A DNA stretch of 64,000 bases from Streptomyces sp. H39-S7 (GTDB lineage: Bacteria > Actinomycetota > Actinomycetes > Streptomycetales > Streptomycetaceae). The notes beneath the pieces were generated by a model. The model did not search any database, was not told where the DNA came from, and was given only the letters and a program-made list of their open reading frames with translations. The position numbers and the translations under genes are program-made. Positions 44,757 to 52,914 of the stretch are shown piece by piece (positions within the stretch are counted from its first letter, which is position 1; the number at the start of each line of letters is the position of its first letter). Location: the NCBI RefSeq assembly GCF_027158205.1, contig NZ_JAPVLU010000029.1, positions 1 to 64,000 of the forward strand. The letters run 5' to 3'.

Positions 44757-46100
44757 ATGCCTCTGAAGCTCACCGTCATCGGCACCGGTTACCTCGGCGC
44801 CACCCACGCTGCCGCCATGGCCGAGCTCGGCTTCGAGGTACTGGGGCTGGACATCGACCCCCGCAAGATAGAACTGCTCTCGGCGGGCAAGGTCCCGATG
44901 TACGAGCCCGGCCTCGAAGACCTGCTCGCCCGCCACGTGGCCGGAATCGAGGGGTCCACCGGCCGGCTGAGGTTCACCTCCTCGTGGGAGGAGGTCGCCG
45001 AGTTCGGCGACGTCCACTTCGTCTGCGTCAACACCCCGCAGAAGCACGGCGAGTACGCCTGCGACATGTCCTACGTCGACAGCGCCTTCGAACTGCTCGC
45101 CCCGCACCTGCGGCGGCCCGCCCTCGTCGTCGGCAAGTCCACCGTGCCGGTGGGCAGCGCCGCCCGCCTCGCCGCCCGCCTCGCCGAGCTGGCCCCGGTC
45201 GGCGACGGCGCCGAGGTGGCCTGGAACCCCGAGTTCCTGCGGGAGGGCTTCGCCGTCCAGGACACCCTGCACCCCGACCGCGTCGTCGTCGGCGTCGCCA
45301 GCGCGCACGCCGAGAAGCTGCTGCGCGAGGTCTACGCGACACCGCTGGCGGCAGGCACGCCGTTCGTCGTCGCCGACTACCCCACCGCCGAACTCGTCAA
45401 GACGGCCGCCAACGCCTTCCTCGCGACGAAGATCTCCTTCATCAACGCCATGGCCGAGGTGTGCGAGGCCGGGGACGGCGACGTCGTGAAGCTCGCCGAG
45501 GCGATCGGCCACGACGACCGCATCGGTCACAAGTTCCTGCGCGCCGGCATCGGCTTCGGCGGCGGCTGCCTCCCCAAGGACATCCGCGCGTTCATGGCCC
45601 GCGCCGGCGAACTCGGCGCCGACCAGGCGCTGACGTTCCTGCGCGAGGTCGACTCGATCAACATGCGGCGCCGCGGCCACATGGTCGAACTGGCCCGCGA
45701 AGCGGTCGGCGGCAGCAGTTTCCTCGGGAAGCGGATCGCGGTACTCGGCGCGGCCTTCAAGCCGGACTCCGACGACGTGCGGGATTCTCCGGCTCTCAAC
45801 GTGGCGGGACAGATCCACCTGCAGGGCGGCCAGGTCACCGTCTACGACCCCAAGGGCATGGACAACGCCCGCCTCCTCTTCCCCACCCTCGGCTACGCGC
45901 CGACGGCGCTCGACGCGGTACGGGGGGCGGACGTGGTCCTGCACCTCACCGAGTGGCGCGAGTTCCGGGAACTGGACGCGGAGGCACTGGGCGAGGTAGC
46001 GGCGACGCGCCACATCATCGACGGCCGCAACGCGTTGTCGCCGGAGTTGTGGCGATCGGCGGGCTGGACGTTCAGGGCGATGGGCCGCCCTTCGGCTTGA
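44757..46100 (+). CDS. UDP-glucose/GDP-mannose 6-dehydrogenase family protein
   Basis: A 447-residue enzyme that oxidises an NDP-hexose twice to the uronic acid, most likely UDP-glucose to UDP-glucuronate. The NAD fold starts LKLTVIGTGYLGATHAAAMAELG; further motifs are KSTVPVGSA, NPEFLREGFAVQDTLHPDR, and the catalytic Cys271 in GIGFGGGCLPKD. The C-terminal domain (GAAFKPDSDDVRDSPAL) is complete. ATG 44757 has no Shine-Dalgarno, but TATGCT lies 6 nt before it, so the mRNA may be leaderless. GDP-mannose is an alternative substrate given the manA/manB neighbours. Confidence 0.92.
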   Translation: MPLKLTVIGTGYLGATHAAAMAELGFEVLGLDIDPRKIELLSAGKVPMYEPGLEDLLARHVAGIEGSTGRLRFTSSWEEVAEFGDVHFVCVNTPQKHGEYACDMSYVDSAFELLAPHLRRPALVVGKSTVPVGSAARLAARLAELAPVGDGAEVAWNPEFLREGFAVQDTLHPDRVVVGVASAHAEKLLREVYATPLAAGTPFVVADYPTAELVKTAANAFLATKISFINAMAEVCEAGDGDVVKLAEAIGHDDRIGHKFLRAGIGFGGGCLPKDIRAFMARAGELGADQALTFLREVDSINMRRRGHMVELAREAVGGSSFLGKRIAVLGAAFKPDSDDVRDSPALNVAGQIHLQGGQVTVYDPKGMDNARLLFPTLGYAPTALDAVRGADVVLHLTEWREFRELDAEALGEVAATRHIIDGRNALSPELWRSAGWTFRAMGRPSA

Positions 46101-46324
46101 TGTGCTGCCCGCGGCTTCCTGCTGTGACCTGCACCTTCGCGGTGGACGGAGCCGGGGCCTCCGGGGCGGGCTTCGAAATCGACTGTTCAGGGCCCGCCCC
46201 AGCACTCCAGAGTTCCCCATCCGGAGTGGACCCCCATGGCTACCACCACCCTGAGCCGCCCGTCCGTCGTTCTCGCCAAGAGGCTTCTTGCTTTGGCCGG
46301 TCCCAGGCTAGGCGTCCCGCACCC

Positions 46325-47536
46325 CTAGCTTCCGATAGCCTTTAAATTCTGGTACGCCTCGCGGAGGTCGGAAGATCCGGACACCTTTCGGAACTCAACT
46401 GCCTTTACGACCTCTAGCGCTCTCCAATGATTGGAGGGCACAATGCGCCCGGACAGGATAGCTCGCTGTGCGGCACTGCAGGCTTCGTCCAGGTGGTCGC
46501 CGTTGAGGAGAGTAAGCGCCAGGTCAATGTTTGCCGACGCCACCCGGCGGGGCCATTTATGGATGTCGTCAACGGGCGCCAGTTGGGCGATGACTTCACG
46601 CGCGTGATCTTCTGCGCTGGGGTCACCGATCCAAGCAAGTGTGGTTGCCGTGTATGAGAGTGCCTTGCCAGGGTCGTATTGGTAGTGGTGTTCGGCGCTC
46701 TTCCGCCGGACAAGCGAGGTCGACATTTCCTGAACTCTGCCTATGGCGGAATATGTCTCGCGTGGCTCGTTGAGACGCGCTCGCGCCCTGCCTTCTTGTG
46801 CCGTGGCCTGAATGGCTACCGAACTTCCAACAGGGGCTATCTGCTGCGCGATCAGTGACAGCTCCAATGCGCGAGCATAGTCACCTTCGGTGAGGACTCG
46901 CCAAGCATCAGTCTCGTAGCACCATGCTTGAATTTCGGCGTGGTCTGCGTGCTGGGCAAGAGTTACGGCAGTCTGCAAACGGGCGGTAGCGGCGTGATCC
47001 TGGCGCAAGTCAATATGCAGCGTTGCGCCCAGGAGTTGGAACCAGCCGCCAACGACGAGCAGGCGACGCTGTTCACTCAGGGTCATCCGAGCATCCAGAA
47101 GGTGAGCCACGTAAGCGGAGTGCTTTCGTACGCGTTCCAGAAGTTCTTGGGGCGGAGATACGGGGTACTTCATCGCAAGCTCATCAAAGCTCTGCTCAAG
47201 ACGTTGGAGTGTTTCCGCCCCTACATCGCTTGATTGCACGCTCCGGGCCAATTCATGTGCGCCGAATTCGTCATCGGGCAGAGGGGTGCTGGCGTTCAGC
47301 CAAGCATTGCTTACCAATCTCGGAATGTGGGCGTCGGGACTGAGGAGATCGTCCAGTTCCTTCGTGGTGACATGCAGAAGCTTGGCGATTTTTGGGCGCT
47401 GCCAAGGCTGAGGATCAACCTCGCCCCGCTCCCAACGTTGAACGGTCGAACGGCCCACTTGGATGGCCGACGCAAATTGCTCTTGGCTGTAGCCGCTCGC
47501 TTTCCGACGCTCCGCGAACCGCTGACGGTTGGCCAT
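46325..47536 (-). CDS. XRE-family regulator with TPR-like C-terminal domain
   Basis: A 403-residue protein. The N-terminal helix-turn-helix (RFAERRKASGYSQEQFASAIQVGRSTVQRWERGEVDPQPWQRPKIA, residues 5-50) is a textbook XRE domain. The remainder is helical TPR-like repeats (ARLQTAVTLAQHADHAEIQAWCYETDAWRVLTEGDYARALELSLIAQQIA). Base composition is clearly lower in GC than the flanking core genes, pointing to horizontal transfer. It is divergent from the small-ORF/DUF7848/AdoHcyase-like/Nudix operon and may regulate it. I recall that such regulators are abundant in Streptomyces accessory regions. Confidence 0.85.
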   Translation of the reverse strand: MANRQRFAERRKASGYSQEQFASAIQVGRSTVQRWERGEVDPQPWQRPKIAKLLHVTTKELDDLLSPDAHIPRLVSNAWLNASTPLPDDEFGAHELARSVQSSDVGAETLQRLEQSFDELAMKYPVSPPQELLERVRKHSAYVAHLLDARMTLSEQRRLLVVGGWFQLLGATLHIDLRQDHAATARLQTAVTLAQHADHAEIQAWCYETDAWRVLTEGDYARALELSLIAQQIAPVGSSVAIQATAQEGRARARLNEPRETYSAIGRVQEMSTSLVRRKSAEHHYQYDPGKALSYTATTLAWIGDPSAEDHAREVIAQLAPVDDIHKWPRRVASANIDLALTLLNGDHLDEACSAAQRAILSGRIVPSNHWRALEVVKAVEFRKVSGSSDLREAYQNLKAIGS

Positions 47537-47720
47537 GCTGGCTGTCCTCCCTGTGGCAACTGTCCGCCCACGTCAGCGTATCCAAAGCCGCTCCGTTGCA
47601 GTGGGTATGAAGCCAAGGTGCAGCCTTTCTGCCGTGGTGGGCGTCATGTGGGTGCCGTTGTCTGGACGTTGTACGGACTCGCGCAGAGCGAGGACGAGAC
47701 AACCGTCGATGGGAGCGGAC

Positions 47721-47903
47721 ATGGGCAGTCCAGCACGGACGGGGCGCGGCAGCGCAGGAGTCTTAGCCCCCATCGGGAAACCGGACTGGCTACCTCACTC
47801 GATCGCGTTCGAGGGGTGTGCGTGCTCTGATCACCGCGCCGGGCAGGGCAAGCGGGACCGAGGCGCCAACGCCCACGGCTATACGGCGGGTGATCAGCAA
47901 TGA
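47721..47903 (+). CDS. Small hypothetical protein, coupled to DUF7848 gene
   Basis: A 60-residue ORF starting MGSPARTGRGSAGVLAPIG and containing HSIAFEGCACSDHRAG. ATG 47721 has GGGAG 5 nt upstream, and the stop overlaps the next start as ATGA, which supports translation. An in-frame ATG at 47709 would add four residues. The longer frame from 47529 is unlikely because it runs through the divergent promoter region. No domain is recognised; the CAC and two His could bind a metal. Confidence 0.45.
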   Translation: MGSPARTGRGSAGVLAPIGKPDWLPHSIAFEGCACSDHRAGQGKRDRGANAHGYTAGDQQ

Positions 47904-48178
47904 GCCGCATCTTTCGCTTCGTGCCCTACACGATCACGCAGGACCCTATGGTGTGGCCCACATACGCCGCTGAGTGCGTGTCAGGCGACGCCGCCGCATG
48001 CGGGGCCACGTCCGGTGAGAGAAGCGACCCCGCCGACGTGGACGAGTGGATCCGGCGGCACGCCCAGGGAGCCGGCCACACGAGCTACAGGCGCTCGTTC
48101 ACCGACTTCGTTGCTCTTGAGCCGCCGGAGGATCTACCGCCCGGAACCGTGATGGCTTTCGCCAGTCCCACCCTGTGA
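47900..48178 (+). CDS. DUF7848-type small protein
   Basis: A 92-residue protein with the pattern FRFVPYTITQDP ... YAAECVSGDAAACGATSG ... VDEWIRRHAQGAGHTSYRRSFTDFVALEP. I recognise this as the small Streptomyces family recently named DUF7848, with two cysteines, a Trp and a His-x5-Arg region; the Pfam assignment is from memory. Function is unknown. It overlaps the preceding small ORF by 4 nt and lies 121 bp upstream of the AdoHcyase-like gene. Confidence 0.75.
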   Translation: MSRIFRFVPYTITQDPMVWPTYAAECVSGDAAACGATSGERSDPADVDEWIRRHAQGAGHTSYRRSFTDFVALEPPEDLPPGTVMAFASPTL

Positions 48179-48299
48179 ACCCCCTCCCCGAACTTCCCGC
48201 TCCAGGATTCCACCCCACGGCCCCGGGGCGGGTTGGCGAATTTGCGACATGGGCGAGTGCCGCCCCACCGGCCAGGCCAACAACAAGGAGCGATGTCCT

Positions 48300-49421
48300 G
48301 TGGAGACCACAGAGCGCGCACGGCTCGACACCTACTTCAGCAGGATCGTTCGCCAGTTCTTACCGCCGGACCGCCCCGCTTCTCTTCTGGTGACGCATCT
48401 GTTGCCGGACCGTCCGTCATTCGTTCGCGCGGTTGCCTCGCTGTCTGATCTGCGGGCCGTGCTACCCAAGCCGAAGTCGATAGACACCGCAGCGCGACGG
48501 GAGATTGAGCAGGCGTTCCCCTCTGACGAACTGTCGCGGGGCCTGTTCGCCAACCCGGATACCGCAGTGACCTACCTGGAAACCCGAGCAGCCGGTGAAG
48601 ACGTCGTTCTACTCGACGTGGGCGGTTACTTCGCGTCTTCGCTGGACGCTCTGTGCGACCGGTTCTCGGGCCGGATCCTCGGCGTGATCGAGGACACCGA
48701 GAACGGACACAAGCGGTACGCCGAAATGCTCAATCCGCCGTGCCCTCTGCTGTCGATCGCGCGCTCCCCGCTCAAAGATCCCGAAGACTTCTTGGTCGGA
48801 CAGTCCGTGGTGTTCTCGACGGAAGCTCTGCTTCGGGGCCGTGGGGACATCCTGCACGGCCGTCCGGCGCTGGTGCTCGGGTTCGGCAAGCTCGGATCCA
48901 GCATCGCCCGTCTGCTCCACGCCAAGGGCGTTCACGTCACCGTGTATGACATCGACCCCGTGCGGCGCGCTCAGGCGCTCTCTCAGGGCTTCGGGGTGGC
49001 CAGGGACCGGGATCGCGCGTTAGGACAAGCAGGGCTCGTCCTGTGCGCGACAGGAGCGCTGTCGCTGCGAGGGGAGGATTTCCCACAGCTCAAGAACGGT
49101 GCCTACGTGGCCACGGTGACCAGCAGCGAGGACGAATTGGGGTTGGACGGTCTGCCGGACGGTTACGTCCGGAACGGGTCGGGGGACAGCGTGACCCGAT
49201 ACAGCACGACGGGTCATTACTTCTATCTGCTGAACAACGGCAACGCCGTGAACTTCCTGCACGGGGCGAGCGTTGGGCCGTTCATCTTCCTCGTACAGGC
49301 GGAGATCCTGGCGGGAGTCCGCATGCTCGCCCGAGGTGACCTCGGCCCCGCTATGCATGAGGTGTCGGCGGAAGATCGCGCCGTCATCGCCTCTACCTGG
49401 CTCAACTACTACAACAGGTGA
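48300..49421 (+). CDS. Divergent S-adenosylhomocysteine-hydrolase-like NAD-binding protein
   Basis: A 373-residue protein starting at GTG 48300 with AAGGAG 9 nt upstream. It aligns by eye with the AdoHcy hydrolase core in this same window: LLDVGGYF (105-112) with [24 protein letters not shown] (128-143) with [16 protein letters not shown], and LVLGFGKLGSSIARLLHAKG (191-210) with [45 protein letters not shown] (313-337) matches the NATGHPSF...LAQIEL segment. Lys159 and Asp163 line up with catalytic Lys236/Asp240, but the second Asp of DDGGD is Val107 and the catalytic-site Asn and Cys are changed. It is 110 residues shorter than AhcY. A changed substrate is likely. Confidence 0.82.
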   Translation: METTERARLDTYFSRIVRQFLPPDRPASLLVTHLLPDRPSFVRAVASLSDLRAVLPKPKSIDTAARREIEQAFPSDELSRGLFANPDTAVTYLETRAAGEDVVLLDVGGYFASSLDALCDRFSGRILGVIEDTENGHKRYAEMLNPPCPLLSIARSPLKDPEDFLVGQSVVFSTEALLRGRGDILHGRPALVLGFGKLGSSIARLLHAKGVHVTVYDIDPVRRAQALSQGFGVARDRDRALGQAGLVLCATGALSLRGEDFPQLKNGAYVATVTSSEDELGLDGLPDGYVRNGSGDSVTRYSTTGHYFYLLNNGNAVNFLHGASVGPFIFLVQAEILAGVRMLARGDLGPAMHEVSAEDRAVIASTWLNYYNR

Positions 49422-49425
49422 TCCC

Positions 49426-49968
49426 ATGGCCATCACGGCAGACCACATCAGTTCCACGCTCGCGACCTACACGGACGCGCATCCGGAGGAGAAGCACAAA
49501 CTCGCCGTAGTGCTGGATCTCTTGGACGCGGGAGCGGACGTGACCAGCCGGAAGGAGTTCAGGGGACACGCCACGGCCGGTGCGATTCTGGTCAATGGGG
49601 AGGGCAAGGCCCTGTTCATTCACCACGTGGCACTCGACAGGTGGCTCACGCCCGGCGGGCACCTGGAACCCGACGACGTGAATCTGATGGGGGCGGCGCT
49701 GCGAGAGCTGGCCGAGGAGACGGGTATCAGCGTGGGTATCGCGCCCGTCAGGTCGGAGCCCGTTCACATTGATGTCCACCCGATCCCGGCGAACGAGAGC
49801 AAGGGTGAGCCCGCGCACCAGCACTTCGACTTCCGGTATCTCTTCCGGATCGACAGCGAGGGCGACGTGACCTTGCAGGCGGAAGAAGTCAGCGGCTTCG
49901 CCTGGCGGGACTGCGACACGATCACCGACGAGCGGCTGAGGCAGCGCGTCAGCTCTGCGCTGCGCTGA
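49426..49968 (+). CDS. Nudix hydrolase
   Basis: A 180-residue Nudix protein. The Nudix box is GGHLEPDDVNLMGAALRELAEETGI, conserving the catalytic REL.EE.G but with Asp in place of the first Glu (…PDD instead of …PGE), a variation I recall from Streptomyces Nudix proteins of this type. The HxHxDFRYLF-like segment (HQHFDFRYLFRID) follows. It hydrolyses a nucleoside diphosphate linked to another moiety; the substrate is unknown. ATG 49426 is 4 nt after the stop of the AdoHcyase-like gene, so the two are co-translated. It is the last gene of the island operon. Confidence 0.92.
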   Translation: MAITADHISSTLATYTDAHPEEKHKLAVVLDLLDAGADVTSRKEFRGHATAGAILVNGEGKALFIHHVALDRWLTPGGHLEPDDVNLMGAALRELAEETGISVGIAPVRSEPVHIDVHPIPANESKGEPAHQHFDFRYLFRIDSEGDVTLQAEEVSGFAWRDCDTITDERLRQRVSSALR

Positions 49969-50031
49969 CCTCCGCCGTCCACCCCCGTCCGCCTGCTGGA
50001 CCGAGAGCCCCGTCCGGTCGCTGACTCAGGC

Positions 50032-50064
50032 GGGGCACCCCCGGCCTTCGGCCGGGGGTGCCCC
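50032..50064. terminator. Strong terminator closing the island operon
   Basis: Perfect 14-bp inverted repeat GGGGCACCCCCGGC / GCCGGGGGTGCCCC with loop CTTCG, 63 bp after the Nudix stop and also downstream of the convergent VOC gene. Confidence 0.9.
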
Positions 50065-50132
50065 CGAACGGACCCGTCCCCCCTTACGTCGCAGCAGCGT
50101 TGGCAGGGGCCCCGGGCAGCCGCTTCCGCTGG

Positions 50133-50495
50133 TTAGCCGGCGCAGAGGCAGAAGGGGTGGTTGGCGGGGTCGGTGAAGACCCGCCAGTTGCGGGCGCCGT
50201 CGTGGTCGTCCTCGAGGAGTTTGGCTCCGAGGGCGAGGACCGCCTCCTGGGCGGCGTCCAGGTTCTCGACGGTGACGTCGATGTGGAACTGCTGCGGGCG
50301 CTCCGGGTCGGGCCACTGCGGCTCACGCAGTTCCGGTGCCAGCTGGAAGGACAGCTTGACGCCGTCGGTCGCGCGCAGCGTGACCCAGTCGTCCTCGACC
50401 TCCTCCAGGTCGCCGCCCAGCACTGCCGCGTAGAAGGCGGCGAGCTCCTTGGGGTCGGGACAGTCCAGAACCACGGAAGCCAATTTGCCGATCAT
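50133..50495 (-). CDS. VOC-superfamily (glyoxalase/bleomycin-resistance-like) protein
   Basis: A 120-residue single-domain VOC protein starting MIGKLASVVLDCPDPKELAAFYAAVLGG and ending HPFCLCAG. Two beta-alpha-beta-beta-beta modules are visible (VVLDCPDPKELAAFYAAVLGG...WVTLRATDGVKLSFQLAP; FHIDVTVENLDAAQEAVLALGAKLLE). Metal-ligand positions are not all conserved, so binding rather than catalysis is possible. ATG 50495 has GAGGTGG upstream. It is divergent from the CGNR gene across a region with repeated GGTAACG motifs. Confidence 0.88.
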   Translation of the reverse strand: MIGKLASVVLDCPDPKELAAFYAAVLGGDLEEVEDDWVTLRATDGVKLSFQLAPELREPQWPDPERPQQFHIDVTVENLDAAQEAVLALGAKLLEDDHDGARNWRVFTDPANHPFCLCAG

Positions 50496-50512
50496 GGAAT
50501 CCACCTCTCTCG

Positions 50513-50576
50513 ATAGCGTTACCGCTATAGGGGCTCAACGGGTAACCGTTACTTCATCATGGCCCACAGCAGGTAA
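50513..50576. promoter_or_regulatory. Operator-like repeats between VOC and CGNR genes
   Basis: Two dyads, ATAGCG-TTAC-CGCTAT (50513-50528) and AACGG-GTAA-CCGTT (50537-50550), and a third GGTAACG (50572-50578) share the core GGTAAC. They occupy the whole promoter space of two divergent genes, suggesting co-regulation by one factor, possibly the CGNR protein itself. Confidence 0.55.
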
Positions 50577-50577
50577 C

Positions 50578-51141
50578 GTGACAAGGGTGGAGCAGCCCGG
50601 AGAACGCGCCCCCGCTCCTGGATCCCTCCTCCTGGTCCAGGACCTGGCGAACACCGTCGAACTGGAGTCGGCCGAGGATCAGCTGCGCACTCCCGCCGAC
50701 CTCGAGGCCTGGGCCCGGCAGCATGCCCTGCCGCGACTGACCTTCGACGCCGACGACCTCGCCGCCGCGCTGGTGCTCCGGGAGGCACTGCGCGACGCCT
50801 GCCAAGCCCATACGGGTACCCGGCTGCCCGATGCCGCAGCCGCGAAACTGGAGCAACTCCTGGGCGCGGCGCCGCTGTTGCTCGCAATCGACGCGGAAGG
50901 CGGGGCGGCGGTACGTCCCACCGCCGGCCTGCGCGGCACCGCGGCCCTCACCGCCCACATAGCGGCCGGCATAGCCGGAGCCGTCGCCGACAACACCTGG
51001 CCCCGCCTCAAGGCCTGCGCGGCCCACAACTGCCGCTGGGTCTACTACGACCGCAGCCCGGCCGGCCGCAGCCGCTGGTGCACGATGGCCGTCTGCGGCA
51101 GCAGGGCCAAAATGCGCGCCTACCGCAGCCGCGCGACATAG
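50578..51141 (+). CDS. CGNR zinc-finger transcriptional regulator
   Basis: A 187-residue protein. The N-terminal stress-response-type (ABATE) domain starts LLLVQDLANTVELESAEDQLRTPADLEAWARQH; the C-terminal ~45 residues form the CGNR zinc finger CAAHNCRWVYYDRSPAGRSRWCTMAVCGSRAK. The eponymous CGNR is CGSR here. GTG 50578 has AGCAGG 4 nt upstream; GTG 50587 is the alternative. It is divergent from the VOC gene and is its likely regulator. Confidence 0.9.
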   Translation: MTRVEQPGERAPAPGSLLLVQDLANTVELESAEDQLRTPADLEAWARQHALPRLTFDADDLAAALVLREALRDACQAHTGTRLPDAAAAKLEQLLGAAPLLLAIDAEGGAAVRPTAGLRGTAALTAHIAAGIAGAVADNTWPRLKACAAHNCRWVYYDRSPAGRSRWCTMAVCGSRAKMRAYRSRAT

Positions 51142-51188
51142 CCCTACGGGCAGCTGGAGCGGTCGGACGCGCGGGGGATGCCCAGGCG

Positions 51189-52373
51189 TCAGCCGTCCAG
51201 CTCGCCGATCGTGGCGATGGACGGACCACGTTTGGCCTGCGCCACGACGGCCGCCGACTCCGCCTCGCGCACCACGCGAACGGCGTTCCCCCACGTCAGC
51301 TTCGCCAGGTCCGCGTCGGACCAGCCCCGCCCCAGCAGCTCCGCGATCAGGGTCGGGTACCCCGACACGTCGTCGAGGCCGGAGGGCGTGAACGCCGTGC
51401 CGTCGTAGTCGCCGCCGAGGCCGAGGTGGTCGACGCCGGCCACCTCGCGCATGTGGTCGAGGTGGTCCGCGACCGTGGACGGGGTGGCGACGGGGCGGGG
51501 GTGAGCCGCCTCGTAGGCGCGCTGGACGGCCATGCCGGCCGGCGTGGTGTCGAGGTGGTGCAGGCCGTTGGCCCGCATGTTCTCGTCGGCGGCCTGGGTC
51601 CAGGCGACCGCTTCGGTGAGGATGAACTTCGGGACGAAGGTGGCCATCGCGACGCCGCCGTTGGCGGGCAGGAGGGCCAGCACGTCGTCCGGGATGTTGC
51701 GGACGTGGTCGCAGACCGCGCGCGACGAGGAGTGCGAGAAGATCACCGGTGCCTCGCTGACGCGCAGCGCGTCCCGCATCGTGGCGGCGGAGACGTGCGA
51801 CAGGTCGACGAGCATCCCGCAGCGGTTCATCTCCCGGACGACCTCCTCGCCGAAGGCGGTGAGGCCGCCCGCGCGGGGCTCGTCGGTCGCCGAGTCCGCC
51901 CACGGGAGGTTGTCGTTGTGGGTGAGCGTCATGTAGCGGACGCCGAGCTGGTGCAGGGCGCGCAGCGTGGCGAGGGAGCAGTTGATGCTGTGGCCGCCCT
52001 CGGCGCCCATGAGGGACGCGATCCGGCCCTCGGCCCGGGCCGCCTCCATGTCGTCGGCGGTGAGCGCGAGCCGCAGGTCGTCGGGGGAACGCTCGGTCAT
52101 CCGGCGGACCACGTCGATCTGCTCGAGGGTCGCGGAGACCGCGTCGTCGCCGGCCAGGTCGCTGCGCACGTAGACCGACCAGAACTGCGCGCCGACCCCG
52201 CCCGCGCGCAGCCGGGGGATGTCGGTGTGCAGGGAGGCGCTCTGGTCGGTGGCGATGTCGAGCCGGTCGAGGTCGTAGCGGACCTGTTCGCGCAGTGCCC
52301 ACGGCAGATCGTTGTGCCCGTCCACGACGGGGTGGGCGGCGAGCAGTTCCGTGGCGCGGGCGATCAGGTCCAT
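51189..52373 (-). CDS. Membrane dipeptidase family (renal-dipeptidase-like) metallohydrolase
   Basis: A 394-residue zinc dipeptidase of peptidase family M19. The first metal motif is [13 protein letters not shown] (residues ~16-28, HxD), with the bridging Glu in [16 protein letters not shown], then [36 protein letters not shown] and [13 protein letters not shown]. It has no signal peptide, so it is likely cytosolic in spite of the family name. ATG 52373 has AAGGAG upstream. It is 13 bp downstream of purE on the same strand. Confidence 0.93.
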   Translation of the reverse strand: MDLIARATELLAAHPVVDGHNDLPWALREQVRYDLDRLDIATDQSASLHTDIPRLRAGGVGAQFWSVYVRSDLAGDDAVSATLEQIDVVRRMTERSPDDLRLALTADDMEAARAEGRIASLMGAEGGHSINCSLATLRALHQLGVRYMTLTHNDNLPWADSATDEPRAGGLTAFGEEVVREMNRCGMLVDLSHVSAATMRDALRVSEAPVIFSHSSSRAVCDHVRNIPDDVLALLPANGGVAMATFVPKFILTEAVAWTQAADENMRANGLHHLDTTPAGMAVQRAYEAAHPRPVATPSTVADHLDHMREVAGVDHLGLGGDYDGTAFTPSGLDDVSGYPTLIAELLGRGWSDADLAKLTWGNAVRVVREAESAAVVAQAKRGPSIATIGELDG

Positions 52374-52386
52374 CGGGTCTCCTTGG

Positions 52387-52914
52387 TTACTTGCCGAACC
52401 CGAAGCCTGCCGCACCCTGGACCTTGGCGCGCAGCCGCTTGCCCTTGTCGGTGGCCTGCTCGTTGAGCTCTTCCTGGAAGTGCCGCATCCTGCCCAGCAG
52501 TTCGGGGTCGTGCGCGGCGAGCATGCGGACGGCGAGGAGTCCGGCGTTGCGCGCGCCCGCGACGGACACGGTGGCGACCGGGACGCCGGCCGGCATCTGG
52601 ACGATGGACAGCAGCGAGTCCATGCCGTCGAGGTACTTCAGCGGGACGGGCACGCCGATGACGGGCAGCGGGGTGACGGAGGCGAGCATGCCGGGCAGGT
52701 GGGCGGCGCCGCCGGCGCCCGCGATGATCGCCTTGAGGCCGCGGCCGTCGGCCTGCTCGCCGTACGCGATCATCTCGCGCGGCATGCGGTGCGCGGAGAC
52801 GACGTCGACCTCGTACGGGACCTCGAACTCGTCCAGCGCCTTGGCGGCGGCTTCCATGACGGGCCAGTCGGAGTCGGAGCCCATGACGATGCCGACGAGA
52901 GGGGACAGAGTCAT
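52387..52914 (-). CDS. purE: N5-carboxyaminoimidazole ribonucleotide mutase
   Basis: A 175-residue class I PurE, converting N5-CAIR to CAIR in purine biosynthesis. [26 protein letters not shown] and the catalytic SAHRMP motif near residue 41 are diagnostic, with [14 protein letters not shown] after. The C-terminal ~20 residues ([19 protein letters not shown]) are a basic extension. It overlaps purK by 4 nt (ATGA), indicating translational coupling. Confidence 0.97.
   Translation of the reverse strand: MTLSPLVGIVMGSDSDWPVMEAAAKALDEFEVPYEVDVVSAHRMPREMIAYGEQADGRGLKAIIAGAGGAAHLPGMLASVTPLPVIGVPVPLKYLDGMDSLLSIVQMPAGVPVATVSVAGARNAGLLAVRMLAAHDPELLGRMRHFQEELNEQATDKGKRLRAKVQGAAGFGFGK

Noticed and set aside
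46101-46324. tRNA or attachment site at the left edge of the accessory island
   Set aside because: No cloverleaf-like sequence and no direct repeat shared with the right edge could be identified by reading.
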